A DNA stretch of 49,798 bases from Gallionella sp. (lineage in GTDB: Bacteria > Pseudomonadota > Gammaproteobacteria > Burkholderiales > Gallionellaceae): the NCBI GenBank assembly GCA_030645955.1, contig JAUSMR010000073.1, positions 1 to 49,798 on the forward strand. The letters are read 5' to 3'. The translations under genes and the position numbers were made by a program. The notes under the pieces were generated by a model. The model did not search any database and had not been told where the DNA came from. It saw only the letters and a list, made by a program, of their open reading frames with translations. Positions 17,244-26,846 of this stretch are shown in pieces (positions within the stretch are counted from its first letter, which is position 1; every line of letters starts with the position of its first letter).

Positions 17244-18190
17244 GCAATCAGAAGCATTCACTTGTAATTGGCGGGAAAGGGTTTATCGGATCGCACATGA
17301 TAGATGCGTTATTGGCTAAGGGTTGTCGAGTTCGTAGCTTTGACCTGCCTGGTCTTGTCTCGTTAGAAAAAAATCATACGTTGAATGCAAATTTTGAGTT
17401 AGTTGAAGGTGATTTTCTAAATGAAGTAGACATCAGCAATGCTCTAGTAGGTTGTGATATTTGTTATCATCTTGTTTGCACCACAAACCCTAAATCATCA
17501 AATGATAACCCTGCATTTGATGTGGAAAGCAATATTTTAGGTACGGTCCGCCTGCTGAACTACGCAATTAAGGCAGGTGTTAGAAAAATTGTCTTTGTGT
17601 CATCGGGAGGAACGGTTTACGGTGTGCCGTCGCAGATTCCGATACCAGAGGATCATTCAACTGATCCAATTTGTTCATATGGAATTTCTAAGCTCGCGAT
17701 AGAGAAATATCTCGATTTATTCCATAGGCTTTATGGCCTTGATTATTCAGTTTTACGCGTTGCCAACCCATATGGCGAAAGGCAGCAAACAAACAAGGGG
17801 CAGGGCGCAATTGCAGTCTTTCTTCAGAAAGCTTTGTGTAGAGAAGAAATTGAAATCTGGGGAGATGGATCGGTTATACGTGACTATATTCATATTGACG
17901 ATGTGACCTCCGCATTGCTAGCTGCCTCTGCATATAATGGGACAAAGCGTATTTTTAATATCGGCGCAGGACGGGGTTTGAGTTTAAATAATGTTCTGGA
18001 TTCCATTGACAGAGTGAGCGAACACCCAACAATGCGGCGCTACATAACCGGTCGCGAATGCGATGTTCCCGTTAATGTGTTGTCCATTGAAAGAGCAAAG
18101 CAAGAACTTGGATGGTCACCACGTGTTGATTTTGAAGTTGGTTTGATGCGCTTCTGCAAATGGCTTAAACATAACCAAATTATTTATTAG
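17240..18190 (+). CDS. NAD-dependent sugar epimerase/dehydratase (SDR family)
   Basis: A 316 aa extended SDR of the UDP-glucose 4-epimerase group. It shows GGKGFIGSHMIDALL for NAD binding, VSSGGTVYG, the YGISK catalytic Tyr-Lys pair, NPYGERQ and DYIHIDDV. It probably interconverts a nucleotide-hexose (Glc/Gal or GlcNAc/GalNAc) for this polysaccharide; the exact substrate is not decidable from the sequence. The ATG overlaps the stop of the giant gene (ATGA). It is among the most AT-rich genes of the window, which fits horizontal acquisition of the kpsM-to-epimerase block. Confidence 0.9.
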   Translation: MSNQKHSLVIGGKGFIGSHMIDALLAKGCRVRSFDLPGLVSLEKNHTLNANFELVEGDFLNEVDISNALVGCDICYHLVCTTNPKSSNDNPAFDVESNILGTVRLLNYAIKAGVRKIVFVSSGGTVYGVPSQIPIPEDHSTDPICSYGISKLAIEKYLDLFHRLYGLDYSVLRVANPYGERQQTNKGQGAIAVFLQKALCREEIEIWGDGSVIRDYIHIDDVTSALLAASAYNGTKRIFNIGAGRGLSLNNVLDSIDRVSEHPTMRRYITGRECDVPVNVLSIERAKQELGWSPRVDFEVGLMRFCKWLKHNQIIY

Positions 18191-18258
18191 TAAATGATAG
18201 ATACTTCATCAAGGAAAGCGGGTGTTTATCTGCTTCTAAGTTCATTCATGGGCATTTT

Positions 18259-20547
18259 GTGACATCTAAAACCAATGCTTACGACAGCGTCAGGCAGTAC
18301 ATCGGTCAGTACCGTTTACAGTGGGATGCACGCTTTCTGCAGTTAAGCAATGGTATAGAGAGTGCAGGCTATGCGGCCACTCAGACCGAATCTCTTTTTA
18401 CTCTGAAAAGCAGACTGCTGGCAGGTTGGTACATGCTAGAAGTACAGGTCAAGCTACCGACTGTGCGTGTAAATGGGCGCGTTTATCCTGGTTGTGGCTG
18501 CAAAGAGGGTAATACCCAGTCCTTGGGTTTGCGTCTTTATTCTGGCCGCATGTGCAAACGCCTCATACACTTGAGCGCTGGCGGGCGGTTACGCTTTGCT
18601 CTGCAGTTGGCACTGGGAAGTCTTGAAGTGCAGCACTTTCGTTTGGTGAGGGTGACTAAAAAATTTGCTCGTTTGCGGATGCTCACCAAGCTGCAAGCGC
18701 TACACCCACGCTATAAAGCAAGCTTAGGCAGACATCTGCACAGAGAGGAGGCAGATTTGGCGAGCACGGCTGATCTGCAGTCTCTCTGGGTTGACTACTG
18801 CGCCCTCTTTGAGGAAACTGCAGAAATTGTGCCTTATCCGGGGTGGATAGAGAAGTTTGACACGCTTACCGACGAGGTGCGCGCCGTCTTGCGTCTGCAT
18901 GCTGTTAGCTTTGAATATAAGCCGCTGGTATCGATTGTGATGCCGGTTTACAATTCTAATTTGGTTTGGCTTGAGGAGGCGATTGCTTCCGTTCGCACAC
19001 AAATCTATCAGTGCTGGGAGCTGTGTATCGCCGATGATGCTTCAACTGATCCGGCCATTCGTCCGGTGCTGGAGCGCTATGCGAAGATGGATAAGCGCAT
19101 CAAGCTGGTGTTTCGTGAGGAAAACGGGCATATCTCGGCGGCATCAAACAGCGCGTTGGCGTTGGCGCAAGGTGAATGGATCGCCCTGCAGGACCATGAC
19201 GATGTGCTAGCGGAGCAGGCCCTGTTTTGGGTTGTGGATGCGATCAACCGGCATCCGGCGTGCCGCCTGATTTATTCGGACGAAGACAAGATTGATGAGA
19301 TGGGTGTGCGTTCAGCCCCTTACTTCAAGTGCGACTGGAATCCAGATCTGTTTTATTCACAAAACATGTTTTCGCATCTTGGGGTGTATCACGCCGAGCT
19401 TGTGCGTGAGGTGGGTGGTTTCCGTGCCGGGCTGGAAGGCTCGCAGGATTATGATCTGGCGCTGCGCTGCATTGAGCATATTGCACCTGAGCAGATACAC
19501 CATATTGCCCGGCTGTTGTACCACTGGCGCATCCATGCTGACAGCACGGCACATTCTTCGGAGGCTAAACCTTATGCTATGCTTGCTGGTGAACGGGCGA
19601 TCAATGAACATCTTGATCGGCGGGGTGTGAAGGCTAAGGCGGAATTGATCGGCTATGGGTATCGGGTACGTTATGCCTTGCCTGTGTGCTTGCCGCTGGT
19701 CAGCCTGATTATCCCGACGCGCAACGGGTTGAAACTGCTCCGGCAATGTGTGGAATCCATCCTGGCGAAAACGTCTTATTCTAATTACGAAATCCTGCTC
19801 GTCGATAACGGTTCGGATGACCCTGCTACGTTGCGCTATTTGAAAGGGCTTGCCTCTGACCAGCGTATTCGGGTGATACGGGATGACCGCCCATTCAACT
19901 ATTCCGCTCTAAATAACGCAGCTGTTAAATTGGCGCGGGGTGAGATTGTAGGGTTGATCAATAATGATATTGAGGTAATCAGCCCGGACTGGTTGACCGA
20001 GATGGTAAGCCATGCGCTACGGCCTGAGGTGGGGGCAGTGGGGGCCAGGCTTTGGTATGACGATAATACGATACAACATGCGGGCGTGGTATTAGGTGTG
20101 CATGGCATTGCGGGCCATGTGCATCGGTTTTTGCCAAAGAACGAAATTGGCTATTGCGGGCGGGCGGCGTTGATTCAATCGTTTTCTGCTGTGACAGGGG
20201 CTTGTCTACTGGTGCGCAAATCGATTTATGAAGCGCTGGGTGGGCTTAACGAAACAGAGCTACAGGTGGCATGCAACGATGTGGATTTCTGTTTGCGGGT
20301 GCGTGAAGCGGGATATCGAAATATCTGGACGCCTTACGCCGAGTTATATCACCATGAATCTGCCACTCGTGGCTTTGATGACACGCCCGAAAAACTGGCG
20401 CGTTCGGCTAAAGAGGTTGCCTATATGCAGCAGCGCTGGGGTAAACTGTTGCAGAACGATCCAGCGTATAGCCCGAATTTGAGTCTGGACACTGAAGATT
20501 TCAGTCTCGCGTGGCCGCCGAGGGTTGAGGCCTTACCGTGTACGTGA
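18259..20547 (+). CDS. Two-domain GT2 glycosyltransferase, 762 aa
   Basis: It has an N-terminal region of about 215 residues without a recognised domain, then two GT-A folds. The first (from about 221) reads VSIVMPVYNSN, DDASTDP, QDHDDVL and YSDEDKID. The second (from about 476) reads VSLIIPTRNG, VDNGSDDP, INNDIEVI and NDVDFCLRVREAGY. Both keep the acidic metal-binding motif, so both look active. Such double GT2 enzymes usually add alternating sugars of a repeat unit. The start is a GTG at 18259, 68 bases after the epimerase. The 3' end abuts a large palindromic element. Confidence 0.9.
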   Translation: MTSKTNAYDSVRQYIGQYRLQWDARFLQLSNGIESAGYAATQTESLFTLKSRLLAGWYMLEVQVKLPTVRVNGRVYPGCGCKEGNTQSLGLRLYSGRMCKRLIHLSAGGRLRFALQLALGSLEVQHFRLVRVTKKFARLRMLTKLQALHPRYKASLGRHLHREEADLASTADLQSLWVDYCALFEETAEIVPYPGWIEKFDTLTDEVRAVLRLHAVSFEYKPLVSIVMPVYNSNLVWLEEAIASVRTQIYQCWELCIADDASTDPAIRPVLERYAKMDKRIKLVFREENGHISAASNSALALAQGEWIALQDHDDVLAEQALFWVVDAINRHPACRLIYSDEDKIDEMGVRSAPYFKCDWNPDLFYSQNMFSHLGVYHAELVREVGGFRAGLEGSQDYDLALRCIEHIAPEQIHHIARLLYHWRIHADSTAHSSEAKPYAMLAGERAINEHLDRRGVKAKAELIGYGYRVRYALPVCLPLVSLIIPTRNGLKLLRQCVESILAKTSYSNYEILLVDNGSDDPATLRYLKGLASDQRIRVIRDDRPFNYSALNNAAVKLARGEIVGLINNDIEVISPDWLTEMVSHALRPEVGAVGARLWYDDNTIQHAGVVLGVHGIAGHVHRFLPKNEIGYCGRAALIQSFSAVTGACLLVRKSIYEALGGLNETELQVACNDVDFCLRVREAGYRNIWTPYAELYHHESATRGFDDTPEKLARSAKEVAYMQQRWGKLLQNDPAYSPNLSLDTEDFSLAWPPRVEALPCT

Positions 20548-20557
20548 TATGCGCTAG

Positions 20558-20812
20558 GTAATCGCTGATTTATTCACTCAAGCTGTTGTTGCATGAAGCC
20601 TTTAGCTGCGAGCGAAGCGCGGCAATCCAATATTTTGATATGAACCTAAAAACGGCGATTGAACGATGCCAACCCTTCGATACGCCCGCTGTGCGGGCTA
20701 CTCAGGGCGAACGGACTATCACCGAATTGGTGACCCCCCGTTCGTGCTGAGTGCCTTGCGCAGCAAGGCGTATCGAAGCATGAGCGGGTATGACGATATA
20801 ATTAGCGCTTCC
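20558..20812. mobile_element. MITE-like element, family 1, composite copy D
   Basis: A 255 bp element filling most of the gap after the GT2 gene. The ends GTAATCGCTGATTTATTC and ATAATTAGCGCTTCC match the family termini; flanks are CTAG on the left and CTAA on the right, so any target duplication has diverged. Inside are both cores, one after the other: first part of the TGCGAGCGAAGCGCGGCAATCC hairpin, then the CCCTTCGATACGC / GCGTATCGAAGC hairpin. An internal GGCGATTGAACGATGCC may be a junction. Confidence 0.7.
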
Positions 20813-20816
20813 CTAA

Positions 20817-20833
20817 GTACTTTGTAAAAGTAC
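20817..20833 (+). promoter_or_regulatory. Putative operator before the MntA gene
   Basis: The perfect inverted repeat GTACTTT-GTA-AAAGTAC lies about 25 bases before the start codon of the nucleotidyltransferase gene. Its position suits autoregulation by a toxin-antitoxin complex. This is a positional inference. Confidence 0.45.
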
Positions 20834-20858
20834 GTTGTGAATATTATGAGGAATGCTC

Positions 20859-21203
20859 ATGAAAGCCATATCTCTGGACTTTGAAACCGAACGAGCCATA
20901 AAGCTGTTCATGCAGCGCATCACTAAGCAATATGACACTGCTGGTGCAATCTTGTTTGGTAGCCGTGCCCGGCAAACACATCGCGCTGACAGCGATGCGG
21001 ATGTGGCGGTGCTCCTGCGTGGCGAACATCAGCGTTTTTTGCCGACGAAGCTGGCAATGGCTGACGTGGCGTTCGATGTGCTGCTGGAAACCGGCGTCAA
21101 CATCTCACCGCTGCCTGTGTGGCTTGATGAGTGGGAGCATCCCGAAACCTACTCGAACCCTGACCTTTTGAAGAACATTGCGAACGAGGGCGTTTTGCTA
21201 TGA
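20859..21203 (+). CDS. mntA: MntA-type nucleotidyltransferase antitoxin
   Basis: A minimal nucleotidyltransferase of 114 aa with the motif GSRARQTHRADSDADVAVLL (GSx10-DxD metal site). MntA proteins neutralise HepT, a HEPN RNase, by adding AMP to a tyrosine. The ATG at 20859 is preferred over 20853 because GAGGA lies 6 bases before it. The partner gene that overlaps its stop is internally deleted, so the antitoxin appears to have outlived its toxin. Confidence 0.88.
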   Translation: MKAISLDFETERAIKLFMQRITKQYDTAGAILFGSRARQTHRADSDADVAVLLRGEHQRFLPTKLAMADVAFDVLLETGVNISPLPVWLDEWEHPETYSNPDLLKNIANEGVLL

Positions 21204-21337
21204 GCGGCGGTCTGACTCCAGATGCGCTGATGTCCAAAGCTGTCCGCGCCTGCGCATCTGCTCGCGAGATGGTCAATCAAGCAGAGCGATTTGTTGAGGA
21301 CATGCGCGCCGAATTCATGCCACACCAAAAAGATTAG
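21200..21337 (+). pseudogene. Internally deleted HepT (HEPN) toxin remnant
   Basis: A 45-codon frame that begins at an ATG overlapping the mntA stop (ATGA). It starts like a HepT N-terminus (LTPDALMSKAVRACASAREMV) and passes directly into what looks like its C-terminal helix (QAERFVEDMRAEF). The central about 80 residues, including the catalytic RxxxxH motif, are absent. The deletion keeps the frame, so a short helical peptide may still be made. It is almost certainly inactive as an RNase. Confidence 0.75.
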
Positions 21338-21348
21338 GCTTTGTCAAA

Positions 21349-22902
21349 ATGAATTCAAAAAAGAAACTCCAAATTCTTCTTGAAATGCGCCCCGCCTTCG
21401 ATGGCTACGCCGGGATTCCCCAAGAAACCCGATTGCTGTTTCGGGGGTTGTGCATGACAGATTTGGTAGAGGTTGAGGGTTTGCTCCAGACCTCGCACCG
21501 TTTTTTAGCGGCGGGAACGAAAATTAGGCTCAAGCCAGAAACAGAGTGTGTCGAAGCTTCGCGTTTACATCGTTACTCTCGCGTTATCATTTCGATAGAA
21601 ACCAAGCCATCGACAAAGCCGTTAGATGAGGTAATGCGTTATTTAAAAAAACAGCGTATTGCTATTGCATTGACCTTGTCAGCACTCTTGTTGCCAAATT
21701 CACGCAAAATCAAGACATCAAGGTTTGAGTCACGCTATTTTGAGGATTTTATCTGGCGAACTTTGTTTGCAAAAACCTTACCCGCTGCTGATTTTGCGAT
21801 AGTCACCGCTAGAAATCACAGGGTATGTTCTGTGCCATGGAATACCCTGCAAACGGCTGGTTTGAATTCGCTTAAATTTGTTGCCAAGCCTGTTTATCCA
21901 GTACTTGATACCCAAGGCTTTGATATTTTTATTGCACAAACACCCTACCCCGCACGAGTTGATAAAAAAACTGCTTTAGTGGTGCGCTATCACGATGCGG
22001 TGCCAGTATTTATGCCGCATGCGGTTGCGCATAAATCCCGGCATGAGGCAACACATTATTATGCGCTGATGAGTAATGTGCAATCTGGTGCATATTTTGC
22101 GTGTGTGTCTGAAACGACTCGTCAGGATTTATTACGCCTCTTTCCTGAAGTGCAGAACCGCGCTATTACGATACATAACATGGTCTCTCATCATTTTTAT
22201 GATGAGGATTCTTCTGCAGTGCATGCACTTCAGATTATTCGCTCCAGATTAAATCTGTTAACACCTGAGGCTCACCCAGCATTTAACAGCATTGAAGAAC
22301 AAGAAGGCTTCTATAAAAATCATCTTGGGTTGCCCTCTCTTAACTATCTACTCATTGTTTCAACAATAGAGCCGAGAAAAAACCACAGTCGATTGATTGC
22401 GGCCTGGGAACTTATCCGTGCTGAAATTAATCCTGCCATGAAGTTGGTGATCGTCGGAAATTTGGGTTGGGATTTTGAACACATCATGCAAGAGATGCGA
22501 ACCTGGATAGATCAAGGTGAACTCTTTGTATTAAGCAATGTACACGCTGCTGACTTACGGGTTCTCTATCGCCATGCAGCAGCGACTGTTTGCCCAAGTC
22601 TGGCTGAGGGTTTTGATTATTCAGGTGTGGAGTCTATGCGGAGCGGGGGTAATGTGATTGCGTCTGATATTCCCGTTCATCGTGAGATTTACGCTGATGC
22701 GGCTGAATACTTTGATCCATACTGTACAGTGAGCTTGGCGGACACAGTCAAGAAAGTATTATTCGACCAGAATGCTTCGCAAGTTCAAGAGAAATTACGT
22801 GTTAATGGAAAAAAAGTGTCTGCACGCTATTTACCCGAAAATATTTTGCCGCAATGGGAGAAGTTCTTACAGCAGGTTAATCAAACATCAGCTAATCGCT
22901 AA
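21349..22902 (+). CDS. GT4 family glycosyltransferase, 517 aa
   Basis: A GT-B fold transferase. The C-terminal half carries the donor site: STIEPRKNHSRLIAAWE, VIVGNLGWDFE, and the Ex7E motif AEGFDYSGVESMRSGG (a slight variant of the usual EGFGxPxxE). The N-terminal 200 residues are diverged. It resembles mannosyl/rhamnosyl transferases of O-chain and capsule loci, but donor and acceptor are not decidable. The gene starts 11 bases after the HepT remnant and is low in GC. The upstream operon was probably continuous before the toxin-antitoxin unit and composite element were inserted. Confidence 0.9.
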   Translation: MNSKKKLQILLEMRPAFDGYAGIPQETRLLFRGLCMTDLVEVEGLLQTSHRFLAAGTKIRLKPETECVEASRLHRYSRVIISIETKPSTKPLDEVMRYLKKQRIAIALTLSALLLPNSRKIKTSRFESRYFEDFIWRTLFAKTLPAADFAIVTARNHRVCSVPWNTLQTAGLNSLKFVAKPVYPVLDTQGFDIFIAQTPYPARVDKKTALVVRYHDAVPVFMPHAVAHKSRHEATHYYALMSNVQSGAYFACVSETTRQDLLRLFPEVQNRAITIHNMVSHHFYDEDSSAVHALQIIRSRLNLLTPEAHPAFNSIEEQEGFYKNHLGLPSLNYLLIVSTIEPRKNHSRLIAAWELIRAEINPAMKLVIVGNLGWDFEHIMQEMRTWIDQGELFVLSNVHAADLRVLYRHAAATVCPSLAEGFDYSGVESMRSGGNVIASDIPVHREIYADAAEYFDPYCTVSLADTVKKVLFDQNASQVQEKLRVNGKKVSARYLPENILPQWEKFLQQVNQTSANR

Positions 22903-22936
22903 AAAACATAATTTAATCTCTTCGGGTTCAATTCCC

Positions 22937-23010
22937 CGCTCCTTGGAGCGAAGGCTGGTTGAAAACCAGCGGGTTGAAGAGCGCACTTAATATACCGCAG
23001 CTTGCTGCGG
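22937..23010. repeat. Cluster of three hairpins between GT4 and rfbB
   Basis: Three consecutive palindromes: CGCTCCTTGGAGCG (22937-22950), GCTGGTTGAAAACCAGC (22954-22970) and CCGCAGCTTGCTGCGG (22995-23010). The last is followed by a T-rich stretch (GGGGTGCTTTATTTT) and may act as a weak terminator before the rhamnose operon. Confidence 0.65.
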
Positions 23011-23038
23011 GGTGCTTTATTTTCACATGGAGTAACAC

Positions 23039-24103
23039 ATGATTCTCGTCACCGGCGCAGCCGGTTTTATCGGCTCTAATTTTGTCCTCGACTGGCTCGC
23101 GCAAAGCGAGGAGCACGTCATTAATCTCGACATTCTCACTTACGCTGGCAATCTGGAAAACCTGGCCAGCCTGCAGGGCGACGCTCGGTATGTGTTTGTT
23201 CACAGCGATATTGGCGATAGCGCACTGGTAGCGGATTTGCTCAAGCGTCACGCGCCGCGTGCAGTTGTGAATTTTGCTGCCGAATCGCACGTTGATCGCT
23301 CGATTCATGGCCCGGAAGATTTCATCCAGACCAATATCGTTGGCACATTTCGTTTGCTTGAGGCGGTACGCGCTTACTGGAATGGCCTGGCGGGCGAAGA
23401 CAAAGCCGATTTCCGTTTTCTGCATGTTTCGACGGATGAGGTGTATGGTTCGCTGGGTAAAGACGAGCCGGCTTTTACTGAAAGCCATCGCTACGAACCG
23501 AATAGCCCGTATTCAGCCTCCAAGGCGGCATCAGATCATCTGGTGCGGGCGTATCACCACACTTACGGCTTGCCGGTGTTGACGACCAATTGCTCGAACA
23601 ATTACGGGCCGTTTCATTTCCCGGAAAAACTCATCCCTCTGATGATTGTGAATGCCCTGGCGGGTAAACCCTTGCCTGTTTATGGCGATGGTATGCAGAT
23701 ACGTGACTGGCTGTATGTGAAAGATCATTGCAGCGCAATACGCCGGGTGCTGGAAGCCGGACGACTGGGCGAGGTATATAACATCGGTGGTTGGAATGAA
23801 ATGCCCAATATCGAGATTGTGAAGACCGTGTGCACCTTGCTTGACGAGCTGCGCCCGCGCGCCGATGGTAAGCATTATCGCGAGCAGGTGACCTATGTGG
23901 CAGATCGCCTCGGCCATGACCGCCGCTACGCGATTGACGCGAGCAAAATCGAGCGTGAATTGGGTTGGAAGCCTGTCGAAACTTTTGAGACGGGAATACG
24001 CAAGACGGTGCAATGGTACCTGGATAACCAGCGCTGGGTGGACAATGTACAGTCAGGCTCTTACCGGCTGTGGGTTGAGAAGAATTATGCGGGGCGCGCT
24101 TGA
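23039..24103 (+). CDS. rfbB: dTDP-glucose 4,6-dehydratase
   Basis: The second step of dTDP-L-rhamnose synthesis: an NAD-dependent dehydratase of 354 aa. It has [15 protein letters not shown] (NAD site), [10 protein letters not shown] with the catalytic Thr-Asp-Glu, [12 protein letters not shown] (Tyr-Lys), and [14 protein letters not shown]. It is the first gene of a compact rfbB-D-A-C operon in which every stop overlaps the next start. GC content is back to the level of the chromosome core. RBS is GGAGTAACACATG. Confidence 0.97.
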   Translation: MILVTGAAGFIGSNFVLDWLAQSEEHVINLDILTYAGNLENLASLQGDARYVFVHSDIGDSALVADLLKRHAPRAVVNFAAESHVDRSIHGPEDFIQTNIVGTFRLLEAVRAYWNGLAGEDKADFRFLHVSTDEVYGSLGKDEPAFTESHRYEPNSPYSASKAASDHLVRAYHHTYGLPVLTTNCSNNYGPFHFPEKLIPLMIVNALAGKPLPVYGDGMQIRDWLYVKDHCSAIRRVLEAGRLGEVYNIGGWNEMPNIEIVKTVCTLLDELRPRADGKHYREQVTYVADRLGHDRRYAIDASKIERELGWKPVETFETGIRKTVQWYLDNQRWVDNVQSGSYRLWVEKNYAGRA

Positions 24104-25005
24104 TGAAGATTTTGTTGCTGGGTAAAAATGGTCAGGTGGGGTGGGAGCTGCAGCGTGCGCTTGCGCCACTCGGTGAGCTTGTTGTTCTTGATGTAGAGGG
24201 TTGGGAAGGTTTGTGTGGCGATTTTTCTGAACCTGAAGGGTTGGCAGAAACGGTGCGTACCGTTGCCCCGGATGTGATCGTTAATGCAGCCGCGCATACG
24301 GCGGTAGACAAGGCGGAGTCGGAGCCGGAGCTTGCCAAGGCGATCAATGCCTTGGCCCCTGCTGCGTTGGCGCGTGCGGCTGAAAGGTCGGGCGCATGGC
24401 TGGTGCATTATTCGACCGATTATATTTTTGACGGCAGTGGCCTGCATTACCGAAAAGAGGAGGATGCTACCGGACCGCTGTCCGTTTACGGCGCTACCAA
24501 GCTTGAAGGCGAGCAGGCGATACGTGCCTCTGGCTGCAAACACCTTATTTTTCGCACGAGTTGGGTGTATGCGGCACGAGGCGGTAATTTTGCCAAAACC
24601 ATGCTGCGTCTTGCGCAGGAGCGCGAAGTGCTTTCGGTGATCGATGATCAATTCGGTGCGCCGACTGGGGCAGAGCTGATTGCCGATGTGACAGCTCATG
24701 CCTTGCGGTCTATTCAGCAAAAGCCAACTCTGGGTGGCACTTATCATCTGGTGGCACATGGGGAAACCTCCTGGCATGGGTATGCGAAGTTTGTTCTGGA
24801 GTGCGCACGCGATTTGGGTGTAGAACTCAGGGTGCAACCGGAACAGATTACAGCCATCCCCAGCACGGCATACCCGACACCAGCGCGAAGACCGCTCAAC
24901 TCGCGGCTGGACACTTCCCGGTTACGAGAGGTCTTTGGTTTGAGTTTGCCTGATTGGAAAGTTGGTGTTCAAAGACTAATGAAAGAAATAGAAGGGGTTC
25001 AATGA
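24103..25005 (+). CDS. rfbD: dTDP-4-dehydrorhamnose reductase
   Basis: The last step of dTDP-L-rhamnose synthesis, an NADPH-dependent SDR of 300 aa. Motifs are [38 protein letters not shown], the YGATKLEGE Tyr-Lys pair, and [13 protein letters not shown]. The ATG at 24103 overlaps the rfbB stop (TGATG); a TTG one codon earlier is also possible. The [16 protein letters not shown] tail is typical of RmlD. Confidence 0.96.
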   Translation: MKILLLGKNGQVGWELQRALAPLGELVVLDVEGWEGLCGDFSEPEGLAETVRTVAPDVIVNAAAHTAVDKAESEPELAKAINALAPAALARAAERSGAWLVHYSTDYIFDGSGLHYRKEEDATGPLSVYGATKLEGEQAIRASGCKHLIFRTSWVYAARGGNFAKTMLRLAQEREVLSVIDDQFGAPTGAELIADVTAHALRSIQQKPTLGGTYHLVAHGETSWHGYAKFVLECARDLGVELRVQPEQITAIPSTAYPTPARRPLNSRLDTSRLREVFGLSLPDWKVGVQRLMKEIEGVQ

Positions 25006-25889
25006 TGCGAAATCGTAAAGGGATTATTTTGGCAGGCGGATCGGGTACACGTCTTTACCCTGCCACGCTGGCGGTGTCCAAACAGTTGCTGCCAATTTAT
25101 GACAAACCGATGATCTACTATCCGCTGTCTACTCTGATGCTGGCCGGCATCAGGGATATTCTGATCATATCTACGCCGCAGGACACGCCACGCTTTGAAC
25201 AGCTTTTTGGCGATGGCAGCCAGTGGGGTATCAACCTGCAATATGCCGTCCAACCCAGCCCGGATGGCTTGGCACAGGCTTTTATCATCGGCGAGCAGTT
25301 TATTGGTGGCGCTCATAGCGCATTGGTTCTGGGAGACAACATTTTTCACGGCCACGAATTTCACAGACTGTTGCAGAATGCGAATGACCGGGCAACAGGA
25401 GCTACGGTTTATGCCTATCATGTGCACGACCCGGAACGCTACGGAGTAGTGGCTTTCGATACTGATGGCCGTGCTACCAGCTTGGAGGAAAAGCCTAGGG
25501 AACCCAAATCCAGTTATGCGATTACAGGTCTTTATTTCTATGACCAGCAGGTTGTAGACATCGCCAAAAATATCCAACCTTCCGCCCGTGGGGAGTTGGA
25601 AATTACTGATGTCAACCGCCATTATCTGGAACAGGGTGAGCTCAAAGTCGAAATCATGGGGCGCGGCTATGCCTGGCTGGATACAGGCACCCATGAATCC
25701 ATGCTGGAGGCCAGTCACTTTATTGAAACAATCGAACGCCGGCAGGGCTTGAAAATCGCCGCACCAGAAGAAATAGCCTGGCGCAATAATTGGATTGATT
25801 CCCAGCAGCTGGAGAAGCTTGGACTAGGGCTGGCAAAAAACAGTTACGGCCAGTATTTGCTCGGTTTGTTGAAGGAACGGGTTTACTGA
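25002..25889 (+). CDS. rfbA: Glucose-1-phosphate thymidylyltransferase
   Basis: The first step of dTDP-L-rhamnose synthesis, glucose-1-phosphate plus dTTP to dTDP-glucose. It is 295 aa, with the signature [22 protein letters not shown], the [18 protein letters not shown] block, [11 protein letters not shown] and [20 protein letters not shown]. The ATG overlaps the rfbD stop (ATGATG); the open frame upstream of it is not part of the protein. The enzyme is normally feedback-inhibited by dTDP-rhamnose. Confidence 0.97.
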   Translation: MMRNRKGIILAGGSGTRLYPATLAVSKQLLPIYDKPMIYYPLSTLMLAGIRDILIISTPQDTPRFEQLFGDGSQWGINLQYAVQPSPDGLAQAFIIGEQFIGGAHSALVLGDNIFHGHEFHRLLQNANDRATGATVYAYHVHDPERYGVVAFDTDGRATSLEEKPREPKSSYAITGLYFYDQQVVDIAKNIQPSARGELEITDVNRHYLEQGELKVEIMGRGYAWLDTGTHESMLEASHFIETIERRQGLKIAAPEEIAWRNNWIDSQQLEKLGLGLAKNSYGQYLLGLLKERVY

Positions 25890-26434
25890 TGAAGGTGAGC
25901 AAGACTGAAATTCCTGGCGTGCTGATTTTTGAACCGAAGGTATTTGGTGATGACCGGGGCTGGTTCATGGAGAGCTTTAATCAAAAATTTTTTGATGAGG
26001 CCGTAGGGGAGCACGTTTCGTTCGTCCAGGATAACCATAGCTTGAGCAAAAAAGGGGTCTTGCGCGGCCTTCATTTTCAGCGTCCGCCGCACGCGCAGGG
26101 CAAGCTAGTACGGGTGGTGTCTGGCAGCGTATGGGATGTGGCGGTGGATATCCGGAAATCTTCTTCTGCTTTCGGAAAATGGGTCGGGGTTGAGTTGAGT
26201 GCGGAGAACAAGCGCCAGTTTTGGATTCCCACGGGATTTGCCCACGGTTTTTTGACGCTGAGCGATACGGCAGAGTTTTTGTATAAAACAAATTCTCTGT
26301 ATCACGCACCTTCTGAGGGTTCTATTGTGTGGAACGATCCGCAACTGGCCATTGAGTGGCCGGAGGGTTCGCCGGTATTGGCTGCCAAAGATGCAGCGGC
26401 GCCATTGCTGGAGAAGGCCGAAGTATTTGAGTGA
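25889..26434 (+). CDS. rfbC: dTDP-4-dehydrorhamnose 3,5-epimerase (copy 2)
   Basis: A 181 aa RmlC with LRGLHFQRPPHAQGKLVRVVSG and TGFAHGFLTLSDTAEFLYKT. It is encoded in the rfb operon with its stop-start overlap (TGATG), so this is the likely main rhamnose-pathway epimerase. It has the same length as copy 1 at 12296 but has diverged over the whole length, so the two are old paralogues or separate acquisitions and not a recent duplication. Confidence 0.96.
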   Translation: MKVSKTEIPGVLIFEPKVFGDDRGWFMESFNQKFFDEAVGEHVSFVQDNHSLSKKGVLRGLHFQRPPHAQGKLVRVVSGSVWDVAVDIRKSSSAFGKWVGVELSAENKRQFWIPTGFAHGFLTLSDTAEFLYKTNSLYHAPSEGSIVWNDPQLAIEWPEGSPVLAAKDAAAPLLEKAEVFE

Positions 26435-26604
26435 CAATTGATCCGGCACGAATTATTGAGGTTTCCATAATTTGCGACAACATGCGTAGCCGGTCACTCC
26501 GTCATTCCGGCTAAGAAGGCAATTTCATAAATACGCACACATGCGTATTGTTAACATGTATGGTCGTTATAGCTAAATCGGACAAGCCGGAACCAAAAAG
26601 GGCA

Positions 26605-26699
26605 GTCGTTGCGAGGAGCGAAGCGACGCGGCAATCCAGATGCTTCCAAGCATAAAGGCCTTTTGATTAGCTGGATTGCCACGCTTCGCTCGCAATGAC
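26605..26699. repeat. TTGCGAGGAGCG hairpin, lone core (copy F)
   Basis: GTCGTTGCGAGGAGCGAAGC at the left pairs with GCTTCGCTCGCAATGAC at the right, about 95 bp. This is the same core as in elements A and E, but without the GGAAACGC termini or TTAA flanks. It lies in the 611-base gene-free gap between rfbC and gmd. Apart from the three listed repeats, I see nothing in that gap except a likely gmd promoter region near its right end. Confidence 0.75.
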
Positions 26700-26745
26700 A
26701 ACCGCTGCAAGGCCACATTCTTGTCACGTTTTGACATGATTTAAC

Positions 26746-26781
26746 TTGTAAGTGTTGTAAGTGTTGTAAGTGTTGTAAGTG
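26746..26781. repeat. Four tandem copies of TTGTAAGTG
   Basis: Four perfect 9-base units, TTGTAAGTG, in the rfbC-gmd gap. Perfect short tandem repeats like this can vary in number between strains. It lies about 265 bases before the gmd start, so an effect on expression is possible but unproven. Confidence 0.85.
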
Positions 26782-26846
26782 ACTAAATCGACATCTGAAG
26801 CTTGCAGCTTAAAAAATACGTGTGTGAACTTATGAAACGAAGTACT

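Noticed and set aside
22937..23010. A riboswitch or structured leader for the rfb operon
   Set aside because: The three hairpins are simple palindromes of the dispersed-repeat type. I recognise no conserved riboswitch core.
26746..26781. Short tandem repeat as a CRISPR array
   Set aside because: The units are only 9 bases, contiguous and without spacers, and there are no cas genes in the window.
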